A DNA stretch of 64,000 nucleotides from Streptomyces sp. PTY087I2 (lineage in GTDB: Bacteria > Actinomycetota > Actinomycetes > Streptomycetales > Streptomycetaceae), in NCBI RefSeq assembly GCF_001687325.1, contig NZ_LZRD01000005.1, positions 258,737 to 322,736 on the forward strand, read 5' to 3'. The first letter of the stretch is position 1, and the number at the start of each line of letters is the position of its first letter. The notes beneath the pieces were generated by a model. The model saw only the letters and a program-made list of their open reading frames with translations, was not told where the DNA came from and did no database searches. Shown piece by piece: positions 27,674 through 35,101 of the stretch. A program made the translations under genes and the position numbers.

Positions 27674-28423
27674 ATGCCCCGGCCCGTCATCGGCATCAGC
27701 ACCTACCAGGACCCGGCCCGGTGGGGGGTGTGGGAGATGCCCGCGGTGCTGCTGCCCGCCGCCTATCCGCGCCTCGTCCGGGCGGCGGGCGGGCTCGCGG
27801 TGCTGCTGCCGCCCGATGACGCCGAGGACGCGGCCCGGGACACCGTCGCCGCCCTGGACGGGCTGGTCATCGCCGGGGGAGCGGACGTCGAGCCGGCCCG
27901 GTACGGTGCGGTCGCCGACCCCCGTACCGGCCCCCCGGCCCGCGAACGGGACGCCTGGGAGCTGGCGTTGATCCGGGCGGCGATCGACCAGCGGGTCCCG
28001 CTGCTCGGCATCTGCCGGGGCATGCAGCTGCTCAACGTCGCCCTCGGCGGCACGCTGATCCAGCATCTGGAGGACCACACCGGCGGCCTCGGCGTCTTCG
28101 GCAGCCACCCGGTGACCCCTGTGACCGGCACCGTGTACGCGGACGCCGTGCCGGAGACCGCCATGGTGCCCGCCTACCACCACCAGGCCGTCGACCGCCT
28201 CGGCACCGGCCTGGTGGCCTCCGCCCACGCCCCGGACGGGACGGTGGAGGCCCTGGAACTCCCGGACCACGCAAGCCTGGTGCTCGGGGTGCAGTGGCAC
28301 CCGGAGATGGGCCAGGACACCCGGGTCATGTCCGTCCTGGTCAGGGCTGCCGGGGAGCGGGCCGCGCCGACCCCTCGAACCCCGGACCGGAGTAGTCGGG
28401 CCCCGCGAACGCCGGTGAGCTGA
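27674..28423 (+). CDS. Class I glutamine-amidotransferase-like gamma-glutamyl hydrolase (PuuD-like)
   Basis: 249 residues; AAGGAG lies eight bases before the ATG. The peptidase C26/GATase I motifs are intact: LVIAGGADVEPARYG, nucleophile Cys in GICRGMQLLN, and the His-Glu pair in GVQWHPEMG. PuuD-type enzymes hydrolyse gamma-glutamyl amides made by a GlnA/PuuA-type ligase, matching the gene set at 21.5-27.6 kb. The last 83 bases overlap the end of the convergent membrane-protein gene; the C-terminal tail (TPRTPDRSSRAPRTP) is low-complexity and may be poorly conserved. Confidence 0.92.
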   Translation: MPRPVIGISTYQDPARWGVWEMPAVLLPAAYPRLVRAAGGLAVLLPPDDAEDAARDTVAALDGLVIAGGADVEPARYGAVADPRTGPPARERDAWELALIRAAIDQRVPLLGICRGMQLLNVALGGTLIQHLEDHTGGLGVFGSHPVTPVTGTVYADAVPETAMVPAYHHQAVDRLGTGLVASAHAPDGTVEALELPDHASLVLGVQWHPEMGQDTRVMSVLVRAAGERAAPTPRTPDRSSRAPRTPVS

Positions 28424-29090
28424 AGCGGGAGCCCTCGCCCGCGGCCGGGGCGGACGCCCCCGCCTCGGCGAGCTCCTGGAGCAGGAACGGCCGGATCCCC
28501 CGGTCCCGCAGCGCCACGAGCCACGCCTCACGGGCCTGGGCGAGCGCGGGAGAAGCGGTGGCGGCGGCGGACGGATCGGGTACGGCCACCGCGTCCGCCG
28601 CCGACTGCTTCGCCGCCGTACGGTAAAGGGCGACCACGCTGACCAGGGCCGTCACCCCCGCGACCACCAGACTGAACCAGCCGACGCCGACGAGGGTGTC
28701 CGCCAGGGCCGGCAGGGCGTCGGCGAGCCGCAGACCGTACCCGAGCAGCAGGAACGTCACCGCGGCCACGGCGGCGAGCACCGGCGTCAGCACCCCGAGC
28801 ACCGCCAGCACCCCGGCCCCCGGCCGCTCCTGATCACCGGGACCGGAGAGCGGCGCCGGCCCGGCGCCCCGCCGCCCGCCCTGCGCCCGCAGGGCCGCGT
28901 ACCTCCGGTACTCCGCGTCGGCGGCACCCGCCGTGCGCGCCACGGCGGCCAGCCCCCGAACGCGCAGCCGGTCGCCGGGGACTCCCGAACGCTCCAGCAG
29001 GCGCCGGATCTCCGGGGAGGCGATCACCTCGTCGAGCGCGCTCGCGTAGTCGGACCGGTCCTCGTCCCCGAGCCGGGAAGGTCTGCCCAT
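28341..29090 (-). CDS. Two-helix membrane protein of unknown function
   Basis: 249 residues from ATG 29090, preceded by GAGGGA. The N-terminal half is charged (EDRSDYASALDEVIASPEIRRLLERSG...AEYRRYAALRAQ). Two membrane helices follow (AGVLAVLGVLTPVLAAVAAVTFLLLGYGL and LVGVGWFSLVVAGVTALVSVVALY), then a cytoplasmic-looking tail with QAREAWLVALRDRGIRPFLLQEL. Family not recognised. The start codon is only 12 bases from a four-copy 12-bp tandem repeat, and the 3' end overlaps the hydrolase gene on the other strand by 83 bases. Confidence 0.75.
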   Translation of the reverse strand: MGRPSRLGDEDRSDYASALDEVIASPEIRRLLERSGVPGDRLRVRGLAAVARTAGAADAEYRRYAALRAQGGRRGAGPAPLSGPGDQERPGAGVLAVLGVLTPVLAAVAAVTFLLLGYGLRLADALPALADTLVGVGWFSLVVAGVTALVSVVALYRTAAKQSAADAVAVPDPSAAATASPALAQAREAWLVALRDRGIRPFLLQELAEAGASAPAAGEGSRFSSPAFAGPDYSGPGFEGSARPAPRQP

Positions 29091-29102
29091 GCTGTCCCTC
29101 GG

Positions 29103-29150
29103 TCGATACGTGCGTCGATGCATGCGTAGATACGTGCGTGGATACGTGTG
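29103..29150. repeat. Four tandem copies of a 12-bp unit (TNGATACGTGCG-like)
   Basis: Units start at 29103, 29115, 29127 and 29139. Copies 1 and 3 differ at one base; copy 2 carries GATGCATGCG and copy 4 ends in GTG. The array sits in the leader of the membrane-protein gene 28341-29090 and ends 12 bases before its start codon. Confidence 0.8.
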
Positions 29151-29173
29151 GCGTGAGCGGTCGTGAAGGCGGC

Positions 29174-29218
29174 GCGGCGCGGGGGTGCGCACGTGCCGCG
29201 TGCGCACCCCCGCGCCGC
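29174..29218 (-). terminator. Hairpin terminator after the TerD genes
   Basis: Perfect 20-base arms (29174-29193 and 29199-29218) with a five-base TGCCG loop lie 12 bases past the stop of the TerD gene at 29231. It probably ends the TerD transcript before the next leftward gene. Confidence 0.8.
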
Positions 29219-29230
29219 TGCCGGGCGGGA

Positions 29231-29812
29231 TCAGAGGTGCTGGGCTACCGCGGGCATGAGGTCCTGGAAGGTCCGCCCGTCCGCCGCCGCGCCGATCGCG
29301 GTCATCTGCCAGCCCGAGCCGGTCCGCTGGACCTTGGCCATGATCTGGGCGGTGTGCCGCCCGCCGCCGGTCAGCGTGTAGCGGGCCAGCTCCTGGCCGT
29401 TGCTCTCATCGACCAGCCGGCAGAACGCCGCCTCGACCTCCTCGAAGGTCTGGCCGGTGAACGAGTTCACCGTGAAGACGATCTGGTCCACATGGGCCGG
29501 TACGCGCCGCAGGTCGACGACGATCGACTCGTCGTCGCCGCCCTCGCCCGCCCCGCCGACCCGGTTGTCCCCGGTGTGCTGGACCGAGCCGTCGTCGCTG
29601 GTCAGATGCTGGAAGAAGACCACATCCTGCGGGTCCCGGCCCGCGAAGAGCACCGCCGACGCGTCCAGGTCGATCTCACGGGCGGTCAGCCGCGCCAGAA
29701 AACCCTTACGGGGAGCGGACTTCCAGCCGAGTCCCATCCGTACGACGTCGAGCTCGCCGCCGCCGGACTTGGTGAGGCTGACCTGCTGGCCCTTGGTGAG
29801 GTTGATCGTCAT
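29231..29812 (-). CDS. TerD-family calcium-binding stress protein
   Basis: 193 residues from ATG 29812, with GGAAGG upstream. It shows the TerD pattern: MTINLTKGQQVSLTKSGGGELDVVRMGLGW, EIDLDASAVLF, then the acidic loop SVQHTGDNRVGGAGEGGDDESIVVDL that supplies Ca2+ ligands. TerD proteins belong to the tellurite/stress-response system and influence differentiation in streptomycetes. It is the second gene of a leftward pair, 32 bases after its paralogue, and is followed by a strong terminator. Confidence 0.94.
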   Translation of the reverse strand: MTINLTKGQQVSLTKSGGGELDVVRMGLGWKSAPRKGFLARLTAREIDLDASAVLFAGRDPQDVVFFQHLTSDDGSVQHTGDNRVGGAGEGGDDESIVVDLRRVPAHVDQIVFTVNSFTGQTFEEVEAAFCRLVDESNGQELARYTLTGGGRHTAQIMAKVQRTGSGWQMTAIGAAADGRTFQDLMPAVAQHL

Positions 29813-29844
29813 CGTTACGCCTTCCGTGGTCGTGTCCGAGCGGC

Positions 29845-30420
29845 TCAGAGAGTGACGCCGAAGTCGGCGACGATGCCGCTCAGGCCGGATGCGTAACCCT
29901 GCCCGACCGCACGGAACTTCCACTCGGCGCCGTGCCGGTACAGCTCGCCGAAGACCATCGCCGTCTCGGTGGAGGCGTCCTCGCTGAGGTCGTAGCGGGC
30001 GATCTCCGCGCCGCCCGCCTGGTTCACCACGCGGATGTACGCGTTGCGGACCTGGCCGAAGCTCTGGCCGCGGCTCTGGGCGTCGTGGATCGAGACGGGG
30101 AACACGATCTTCGCGACGGTCGCGGGTACCGAGGCGAGGTCGACCTTGACGATCTCGTCGTCGCCCTCGCCCTCACCGGTGAGGTTGTCGCCGGTGTGCT
30201 CGACCGAACCGTCGGGGCTCTTCAGGTTGTTGTAGAAGACGAAGTGCCCGTTGGACAGCACCTTGCCCGCCTCGTCGCACAGGAGCGCGCTCGCGTCCAG
30301 GTCGTAGTCGGTGCCCGTGGTGGTACGGACGTCCCAGCCGAGCCCGACGAGGACGGCGGTCAGCCCCGGGGCCTCCTTGCTCAGCGAGACGTTTCCACCC
30401 TTGGCGAGGCTCACACCCAT
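29845..30420 (-). CDS. TerD-family calcium-binding stress protein
   Basis: 191 residues, the canonical length. [45 protein letters not shown] and [24 protein letters not shown] are the classical TerD segments with an intact acidic Ca2+ loop. A GGGAGAAG box precedes the ATG. The promoter region contains a perfect BlaI-type palindrome (30452-30473), and a BlaI repressor gene is transcribed in the opposite direction 260 bases away. This suggests the pair is under BlaI control, which I infer from the operator sequence alone. Confidence 0.95.
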   Translation of the reverse strand: MGVSLAKGGNVSLSKEAPGLTAVLVGLGWDVRTTTGTDYDLDASALLCDEAGKVLSNGHFVFYNNLKSPDGSVEHTGDNLTGEGEGDDEIVKVDLASVPATVAKIVFPVSIHDAQSRGQSFGQVRNAYIRVVNQAGGAEIARYDLSEDASTETAMVFGELYRHGAEWKFRAVGQGYASGLSGIVADFGVTL

Positions 30421-30451
30421 GATCTTCTCCCTTGTGCGGCGGCAGTGAAGA

Positions 30452-30473
30452 AAATCTACAGCACTGTAGATTT
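30452..30473. promoter_or_regulatory. BlaI/MecI-type operator (site A)
   Basis: Ten-base perfect arms AAATCTACAG and CTGTAGATTT around CA lie 31 bases upstream of the first TerD gene and 205 bases before the blaI-like gene. The TACAG/CTGTA core resembles operators of the BlaI/MecI winged-helix repressors. Confidence 0.7.
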
Positions 30474-30678
30474 ACGGGACCAGGAGGCGGGCGCGAGCGG
30501 GCGGGGCGCGAGTGGTGCGCGCCGACCGGGCGCGAGCCGTCACGCGCCGGTCGGTGGCCGGTCCTTTCGCCCGCTGGATACGATTCCCCGATGCCCGGCG
30601 GGTCCAGTGCCAAGGCCGGGCGGCCGAACGGAGAGAGCCGGGCGGCGAGACGGAGACGACGGAGAGAGGGGCCGTGCC

Positions 30679-31110
30679 GTGGACGCCGAGAGAGCAGGTG
30701 GCGGACGGGAGACGCCCGCCCGCAGGCGCGGCCAGGGCGAGTTGGAGGCCCAGGTGCTGTCGGTGCTGGGCGAGGCGAGCGAGCCGGTGACCGCGGCCTG
30801 GGTGCTGGAGCGGCTCGGCGCGGGCCTCTCGTACAGCACCGTCATCACCATCCTGACCCGGCTGCACGCCAAGCAGGCCGTCACACGCACCGGGCGGGGG
30901 CGCCCCGTCCTGTGGGAGCCCGTGGCGAACGAGGCGGGGCTCGCCGCCCTGCGGATGCGCAGCCTCCTGGACAAGCAGAGCGACCGCGACGCGGTGCTCT
31001 CCAGCTTCGTCTCCGTCCTCTCCTCCCATGACGAGGACCTGCTGCGGTCGCTGCTGGCCGAGAGCGGACCCGACGACACCGGCGCGCCCTCGGACCGGCC
31101 GGAGCGCTGA
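30679..31110 (+). CDS. BlaI/MecI/CopY-family transcriptional repressor
   Basis: 143 residues from a GTG at 30679, with GAGAGGGG upstream. The winged helix ELEAQVLSVLGEASEPVTAAWVLERLGAGLSYSTVITILTRLHAKQAVTRTGRGRPVLWEPV is diagnostic for the BlaI family; the rest is the helical dimerisation tail, where proteolysis would inactivate the repressor. It is followed two bases later by an M56 protease, the usual partner. Palindromes matching the family operator occur at 30452, 32118 and 35050, so it may be the local regulator of TerD, CorC-type and TatA-like genes. Confidence 0.93.
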   Translation: MDAERAGGGRETPARRRGQGELEAQVLSVLGEASEPVTAAWVLERLGAGLSYSTVITILTRLHAKQAVTRTGRGRPVLWEPVANEAGLAALRMRSLLDKQSDRDAVLSSFVSVLSSHDEDLLRSLLAESGPDDTGAPSDRPER

Positions 31111-31112
31111 CG

Positions 31113-32042
31113 ATGGGGGTCTTCGTCTATCTGCCCCTCGTGCTGCCCCTGACCGCGCTGCCGATCGCGCGCCTGGCCGAACAGCACCTGCACCCCCGCA
31201 GGGCCGCCAGGCTGCTGACCACGGTCGCCGTCATCCTGGCCTCGTGCAGCTTCCTCTGCCTCGGGCTGCTGGTGGTCGTCGGCACCGCCCAGCTGCCCGG
31301 CAACCCGCTGCCCGACGGCTGGTCCGACGACGAGGTCCGCGACGCCGTGCCGCACGACGCGTTCGCCGGCAAGGCGTCCATCCTGGCGCTCGTCGTCGTG
31401 ACCGGGGCCTGCGGATTCACCGTCCACCGCCACTTCCGTTTCCGGGCCCGGGCCCACCGGGCGCTCGGGGGAGTGGGAGGGGACGACGACGTCGCCGTAC
31501 TGCCCGACGACATCCCGTACGCCTACGCGCTTCCCGGCTCCCCGGGGCGGGTGATGGTCTCCACGGCCATGCTCGCCTCCCTCGAACCGGCCGAGCACCG
31601 GGCGCTGTTCGCCCACGAGCGGGCCCATCTGACGGGACGCCACCACCGGCTGCTGCTTGCGACCCGGCTGGCCGGCTGCGTCAACCCCCTGCTGTGGCCG
31701 CTGCTCGGGGCCCTGGTCTACAGCACGGAGCGCTGGGCGGACGAGGAGGCGGCCCGGGTCACCGGCGACCGCCGGCTGACCGCCCGCGCGGTCGGCAAGG
31801 CGGCGCTCGTCGCCCGCCCGGTGCCCGGCGGCGCGGCCTTCGCCACCGCGGGCCCGGTGCCGCGCCGGGTGGCGGCGCTCCTGTGCCCGGTGCCGCCGGA
31901 CCGGAGCTGGCCCCCGGCCCTCACCCCGGCCGGGGCGGCCGCGCTCGTCGCCGCGGCCGGGACGACCGTCTCCGCGCTGTCCGCACTGAACGCGGCCGTG
32001 GCCCTGTTCCTCGTCCTGGAGGCGGCGACGACCCCGCTGTAG
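31113..32042 (+). CDS. M56-family membrane metalloprotease (BlaR1/MecR1-like, no sensor domain)
   Basis: 309 residues. Several membrane helices surround a cytoplasmic zinc site: HERAH (His168-Glu169, His172) in LFAHERAHLTGRHHRLL, then downstream ERWADEEAARVTGDRRL, which supplies the third ligand. BlaR1 proteins add a C-terminal penicillin-binding domain; this one ends after its last helix, so any signal must be sensed by membrane or loop segments. It overlaps operonically with the BlaI-like repressor and presumably cleaves it. Similar short M56/BlaI pairs are widespread in actinomycetes. Confidence 0.92.
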   Translation: MGVFVYLPLVLPLTALPIARLAEQHLHPRRAARLLTTVAVILASCSFLCLGLLVVVGTAQLPGNPLPDGWSDDEVRDAVPHDAFAGKASILALVVVTGACGFTVHRHFRFRARAHRALGGVGGDDDVAVLPDDIPYAYALPGSPGRVMVSTAMLASLEPAEHRALFAHERAHLTGRHHRLLLATRLAGCVNPLLWPLLGALVYSTERWADEEAARVTGDRRLTARAVGKAALVARPVPGGAAFATAGPVPRRVAALLCPVPPDRSWPPALTPAGAAALVAAAGTTVSALSALNAAVALFLVLEAATTPL

Positions 32043-32374
32043 GAGTTGTCCGTTCAGTTCCTATACGTCCCCTTTGGCGTACGGTTCTCGTCACGGAAGT
32101 CACCCCCGAACCGCCCATCTACGCCGCTGTAGAGTTCATGGACCGCAGGCCCGACCGTGGGCAGAACCGGAAACGTGCCGGTGCGGCGGGGCGGGGCCCG
32201 CCCCCCCCCACAAAGGGTGGGACCACCCCACCACAGGAGCCACGCGTTGTACGCCAGTACGGGCCCTTCGGGGCCTGACCTTCGCCCTCCGGGGCCTGAC
32301 TTCCCCCGCATCCGGTCCGCCGACGCGGCCACGGGCCGACTCGGCCGCCGCCGCTCCTCCGGGGCGGGAACCCG
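32043..32374. other. 332-base spacer before the CNNM/CorC genes
   Basis: No convincing gene. It contains the BlaI-like site at 32118-32133, a GC-rich block at about 32185-32215 with eight consecutive C bases, and two similar short segments (CTTCGGGGCCTGAC and CTCCGGGGCCTGAC, about 32267 and 32287). The length suggests a 5' leader, but I could not recognise a known riboswitch. Confidence 0.5.
32118..32133. promoter_or_regulatory. BlaI-like operator (site B)
   Basis: TCTACGCCGCTGTAGA matches the TCTACAG-nn-CTGTAGA pattern at 12 of 14 positions, with a perfect right arm. It sits between the M56 gene and the CNNM/CorC pair, 242 bases before the latter. Confidence 0.5.
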
Positions 32375-33733
32375 GTGATCGCCGCGCTCTTCGGCCTCCT
32401 GGCCGTCTTCGTCCTGACCGCGGGAACCGGCTACTTCGTGGCCCAGGAGTTCGCCTACGTCTCCGCCGACCGCCTCACCCTCTCGCGGGAGGCCGCGGCT
32501 GGTGACAAGCGGGCAGCCCGCGCCGTGAAGGTGCTGGAGCGCCTCTCGTTCATGCTCTCCGGTGCCCAGCTCGGCATCACCGTCACCGGGCTGATCGTCG
32601 GCTTCCTCGCCGAACCGTCCGTCTCCGCGCTCCTGCGGCCCGTCCTCAGCGGCACCGGCGTGCCCGACGGCGTGGTCTCCGGCATCTCCGTCGTGCTGTC
32701 CTTCGTGGTGGCGACCGTCATCCAGATGGTCCTGGGTGAACTCGCCCCCAAGAACCTGGCCCTCGCCGTCCCCGAGCGGATGGCGAAGTCCCTGGCCGCC
32801 TCCACCCTGATCTACCTCCGGGCCGTCGGCCCGGTCATCCACATCTTCGACAGCGCGGCCAACCGGCTGCTGCGCCGGATCGGCATCGAACCCGTCGAGG
32901 AGCTGCACCACGGCGCCACCCTGGAGGAGCTGGGCCACCTCATCGGAGAGTCCCACGAACAGGGCGAGCTGCCCGCCGCCACCGCCGAACTCATCGACCA
33001 CGCCCTGGAGTTCTCCGAGCGGACCCTGGGCGAGGTGATGATCCCGCGCGCCGACGTCGCCTTCGTCCGCCGCGACGCCCCCGCCTCCGAGGCCGTCGAG
33101 CTGATCGCCCGGCACGGGCACTCCAACTACCCGGTGCTCGGGGACCACCCCGACGACCCCGCAGGGGTCCTGGGCGTACGGGAGCTGATGCGGCTGCCCG
33201 CCGCGGAGATCGGCCGCACCACCGTCGGCTCCCTGGCCCGCCGCCCCCTCCTGCTGCCGGAACTGCTCAAGCTCCCGGCGGCGGTCGCGCAGATGCGGGA
33301 GCGGGACGACGAGTTCGCCGTGGTCCTGGACGAGCACGGCGGTCTCGCCGGGATCGTCACGTACGAGGACATCGCCGAGGAGCTCGTCGGGGACATCGCC
33401 GACGAGTCCGACACCGTCGTCGAACTCGCGGTCGCCGACGGCCCCGGCTGGATCGTGGACGCGGGCCGTCGCCTCGACGAGATCGAGGAGGCCACCGGGG
33501 TCGAACTGCCCCAGGAGAGCGACGACTACGACACCCTGGCCGGACTGATCATCGACCGGCTCGGCCGCTTCCCGACGGTGGGGGACCGGCTGACCGTCCC
33601 CGGCGTCCGGATCACCGTCCGCTCACTGGACCGGCACGTCGCCGAGTACGTCCGCATCGAGCGCGAGGACCGCACCGCTGACGCCGATCGGCCCGCCGAC
33701 GCCGATCGCACCGGACAGGAGCCGCAGGTATGA
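32375..33733 (+). CDS. CNNM/CorC-type membrane protein with CBS pair and CorC_HlyC domain
   Basis: 452 residues from a GTG. Domain order: DUF21 membrane domain with three to four helices (residues about 1-190), a CBS pair (about 215-335; GEVMIPRADVAFVRRDA ... VVLDEHGGLAGIVTYEDIAEELVGDI), and a C-terminal CorC_HlyC domain (about 345-430). The family is often labelled hemolysin, but its better-supported role is Mg2+/Co2+ transport or its regulation through nucleotide-binding CBS domains. It overlaps the next, shorter paralogue by four bases. Confidence 0.93.
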   Translation: MIAALFGLLAVFVLTAGTGYFVAQEFAYVSADRLTLSREAAAGDKRAARAVKVLERLSFMLSGAQLGITVTGLIVGFLAEPSVSALLRPVLSGTGVPDGVVSGISVVLSFVVATVIQMVLGELAPKNLALAVPERMAKSLAASTLIYLRAVGPVIHIFDSAANRLLRRIGIEPVEELHHGATLEELGHLIGESHEQGELPAATAELIDHALEFSERTLGEVMIPRADVAFVRRDAPASEAVELIARHGHSNYPVLGDHPDDPAGVLGVRELMRLPAAEIGRTTVGSLARRPLLLPELLKLPAAVAQMRERDDEFAVVLDEHGGLAGIVTYEDIAEELVGDIADESDTVVELAVADGPGWIVDAGRRLDEIEEATGVELPQESDDYDTLAGLIIDRLGRFPTVGDRLTVPGVRITVRSLDRHVAEYVRIEREDRTADADRPADADRTGQEPQV

Positions 33734-34752
33734 GCTTCCCCCTGGCCCTCTTCGTGACCGTGCTGCTGCTGATCGGCAGCGGCTTCTTCGTCGCCGCCGA
33801 ATTCGCCCTCGTCGCCTCCAAACGACACCGCATGGAACAGGCCGCCGCCCGCGGACAGCGCGGGGCGAAGGCGGCGCTCGCCGGAATGCGCGAGCTGTCG
33901 CTGATGCTGGCGGGCGCCCAGCTCGGCATCACCATCTGCACCCTGGGCCTCGGCTCCGTCTCCAAGCCCGCCATCTCGCACGAGCTGGACCCGCTGCTGG
34001 AGAAGCTCGGACTGCCCGCGGCCCTCAGCTACGGCATCGCCTTCGCGCTCGCCATGATCGTCGTCGTCTTCCTGCACATGGTGGTCGGCGAAATGGCCCC
34101 GAAATCCTGGGCCATCGCCCACCCGGAGCGCTCGGCGATGCTCCTGAGCCCGGCCTTCCGGGCCCTGGTCAACGCCGTACGGCCGCTGATCCGGCTGATG
34201 AACTGGATCAGCAACGGCCTGGTGCGGCTCTGCCGGGTCACCCCGCGCGACGAGCTGACCTCGGTGCACAACCGGGACCAGCTCACCCACCTCATCGAGG
34301 AGTCGGAGCGGCTGGGGCTGATCAGCCAGGGCGACTCCGGCCTGATGACCCGGACCCTGACCGAACCGCAGGCCCCGGTCTCCACCGTGCGGATCCCGGC
34401 CGAACGTATCGCGACCGTCCCGGCCGACGCGGGACTCGACGAGGTCCTGGCCACCGCCGCCGACGCCGACCGCACCCGTCTGCTGGTACGGGACGGGGAG
34501 GAGGTCCTCGGATCGGTGCACGCCCGGGACGCCCTCGTGGCCCGCGCCGGAGGCCGGGCGATCCTCGCCCGGGACCTGGCCCGCCCGGTCCCCGAACTCG
34601 CCCCGGACGCCACCGCGGCGCACGCGGTGGAGCAGTTGCGCGAGCGGCGCGCCACGATCGCCGTCGTCCGGGACGGGGAAGGCCGGATCACCGGACTGGT
34701 CAGCCTGGACGACCTGCTCGCCAGACTGCTGCACCCGCCGACGGCCGCCTGA
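33730..34752 (+). CDS. CNNM/CorC-type membrane protein, short form
   Basis: 340 residues; the ATG overlaps the upstream stop (ATGA) and CAGGAG lies just before it. The DUF21 membrane domain (LALFVTVLLLIGSGFFVAAEFALVASKRHRMEQ ... VVGEMAPKSWAIAHPERSA) is followed by a CBS pair (about residues 220-335), but the CorC_HlyC domain present in its neighbour is missing. Coupled long/short pairs of this family are common in actinobacteria, and the two may form a hetero-oligomer (inference). Confidence 0.92.
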   Translation: MSFPLALFVTVLLLIGSGFFVAAEFALVASKRHRMEQAAARGQRGAKAALAGMRELSLMLAGAQLGITICTLGLGSVSKPAISHELDPLLEKLGLPAALSYGIAFALAMIVVVFLHMVVGEMAPKSWAIAHPERSAMLLSPAFRALVNAVRPLIRLMNWISNGLVRLCRVTPRDELTSVHNRDQLTHLIEESERLGLISQGDSGLMTRTLTEPQAPVSTVRIPAERIATVPADAGLDEVLATAADADRTRLLVRDGEEVLGSVHARDALVARAGGRAILARDLARPVPELAPDATAAHAVEQLRERRATIAVVRDGEGRITGLVSLDDLLARLLHPPTAA

Positions 34753-34758
34753 CCGACG

Positions 34759-35010
34759 CTACAGGTCCCGACGCTCGGTCGTCTCCCCACGGATCACCCG
34801 GGGAGACGGCCGGGCGTCGTCGTTCGCGGCGCCCGGGCCGGCGCCCGGGGGAGCGGCCCGCTGGGCGTCCTGCTCCTTGAGGGCCCGCTTCTCGCTCTTG
34901 AGGATGCGCGCGGCCTTGCCGGCGGACCGCACCAGATCCGGCAGCCTCTTGATGCTCAGGACCACCACGATCACGAGAAGAACGAGGGTGAGTTCGCCGA
35001 TCCCCAACAT
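34759..35010 (-). CDS. TatA/TatE-like protein
   Basis: 83 residues with the TatA shape: a short hydrophobic helix (LTLVLLVIVVVLSI) preceded by the conserved Gly-Glu (IGEL), then an amphipathic basic helix (KRLPDLVRSAGKAARILKSEKRALKEQ) and a disordered tail. The hinge normally reads FG before the KLP-like segment; here it reads LS-IKRLP, so pore-forming TatA activity is uncertain. A perfect BlaI-type palindrome lies 40 bases upstream. It converges on the CNNM/CorC pair with six bases between the stops. Confidence 0.87.
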   Translation of the reverse strand: MLGIGELTLVLLVIVVVLSIKRLPDLVRSAGKAARILKSEKRALKEQDAQRAAPPGAGPGAANDDARPSPRVIRGETTERRDL

Positions 35011-35049
35011 GGCTGCTGCTTTCTCCGGAGCGGTCTACGACGGAGGTAA

Positions 35050-35065
35050 TCTACAGGTCTGTAGA
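35050..35065. promoter_or_regulatory. BlaI/MecI-type operator (site C)
   Basis: A perfect palindrome with arms TCTACAG and CTGTAGA around GT. It is 40 bases upstream of the TatA-like gene start and shares its core exactly with site A. Confidence 0.65.
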
Positions 35066-35101
35066 GCATGCGTCCGTGGAATCGCGGATCGGCCACCGCC
35101 C

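Noticed and set aside
29103..29150. Short direct repeats considered as a CRISPR array
   Set aside because: Units are contiguous without spacers, only 12 bases long, and no cas gene is present.
34752..34765. CTACAGGTC half-site at the TatA-like stop codon
   Set aside because: Only one arm of the BlaI-type palindrome is present and it lies at a gene end, so it was not counted as an operator.
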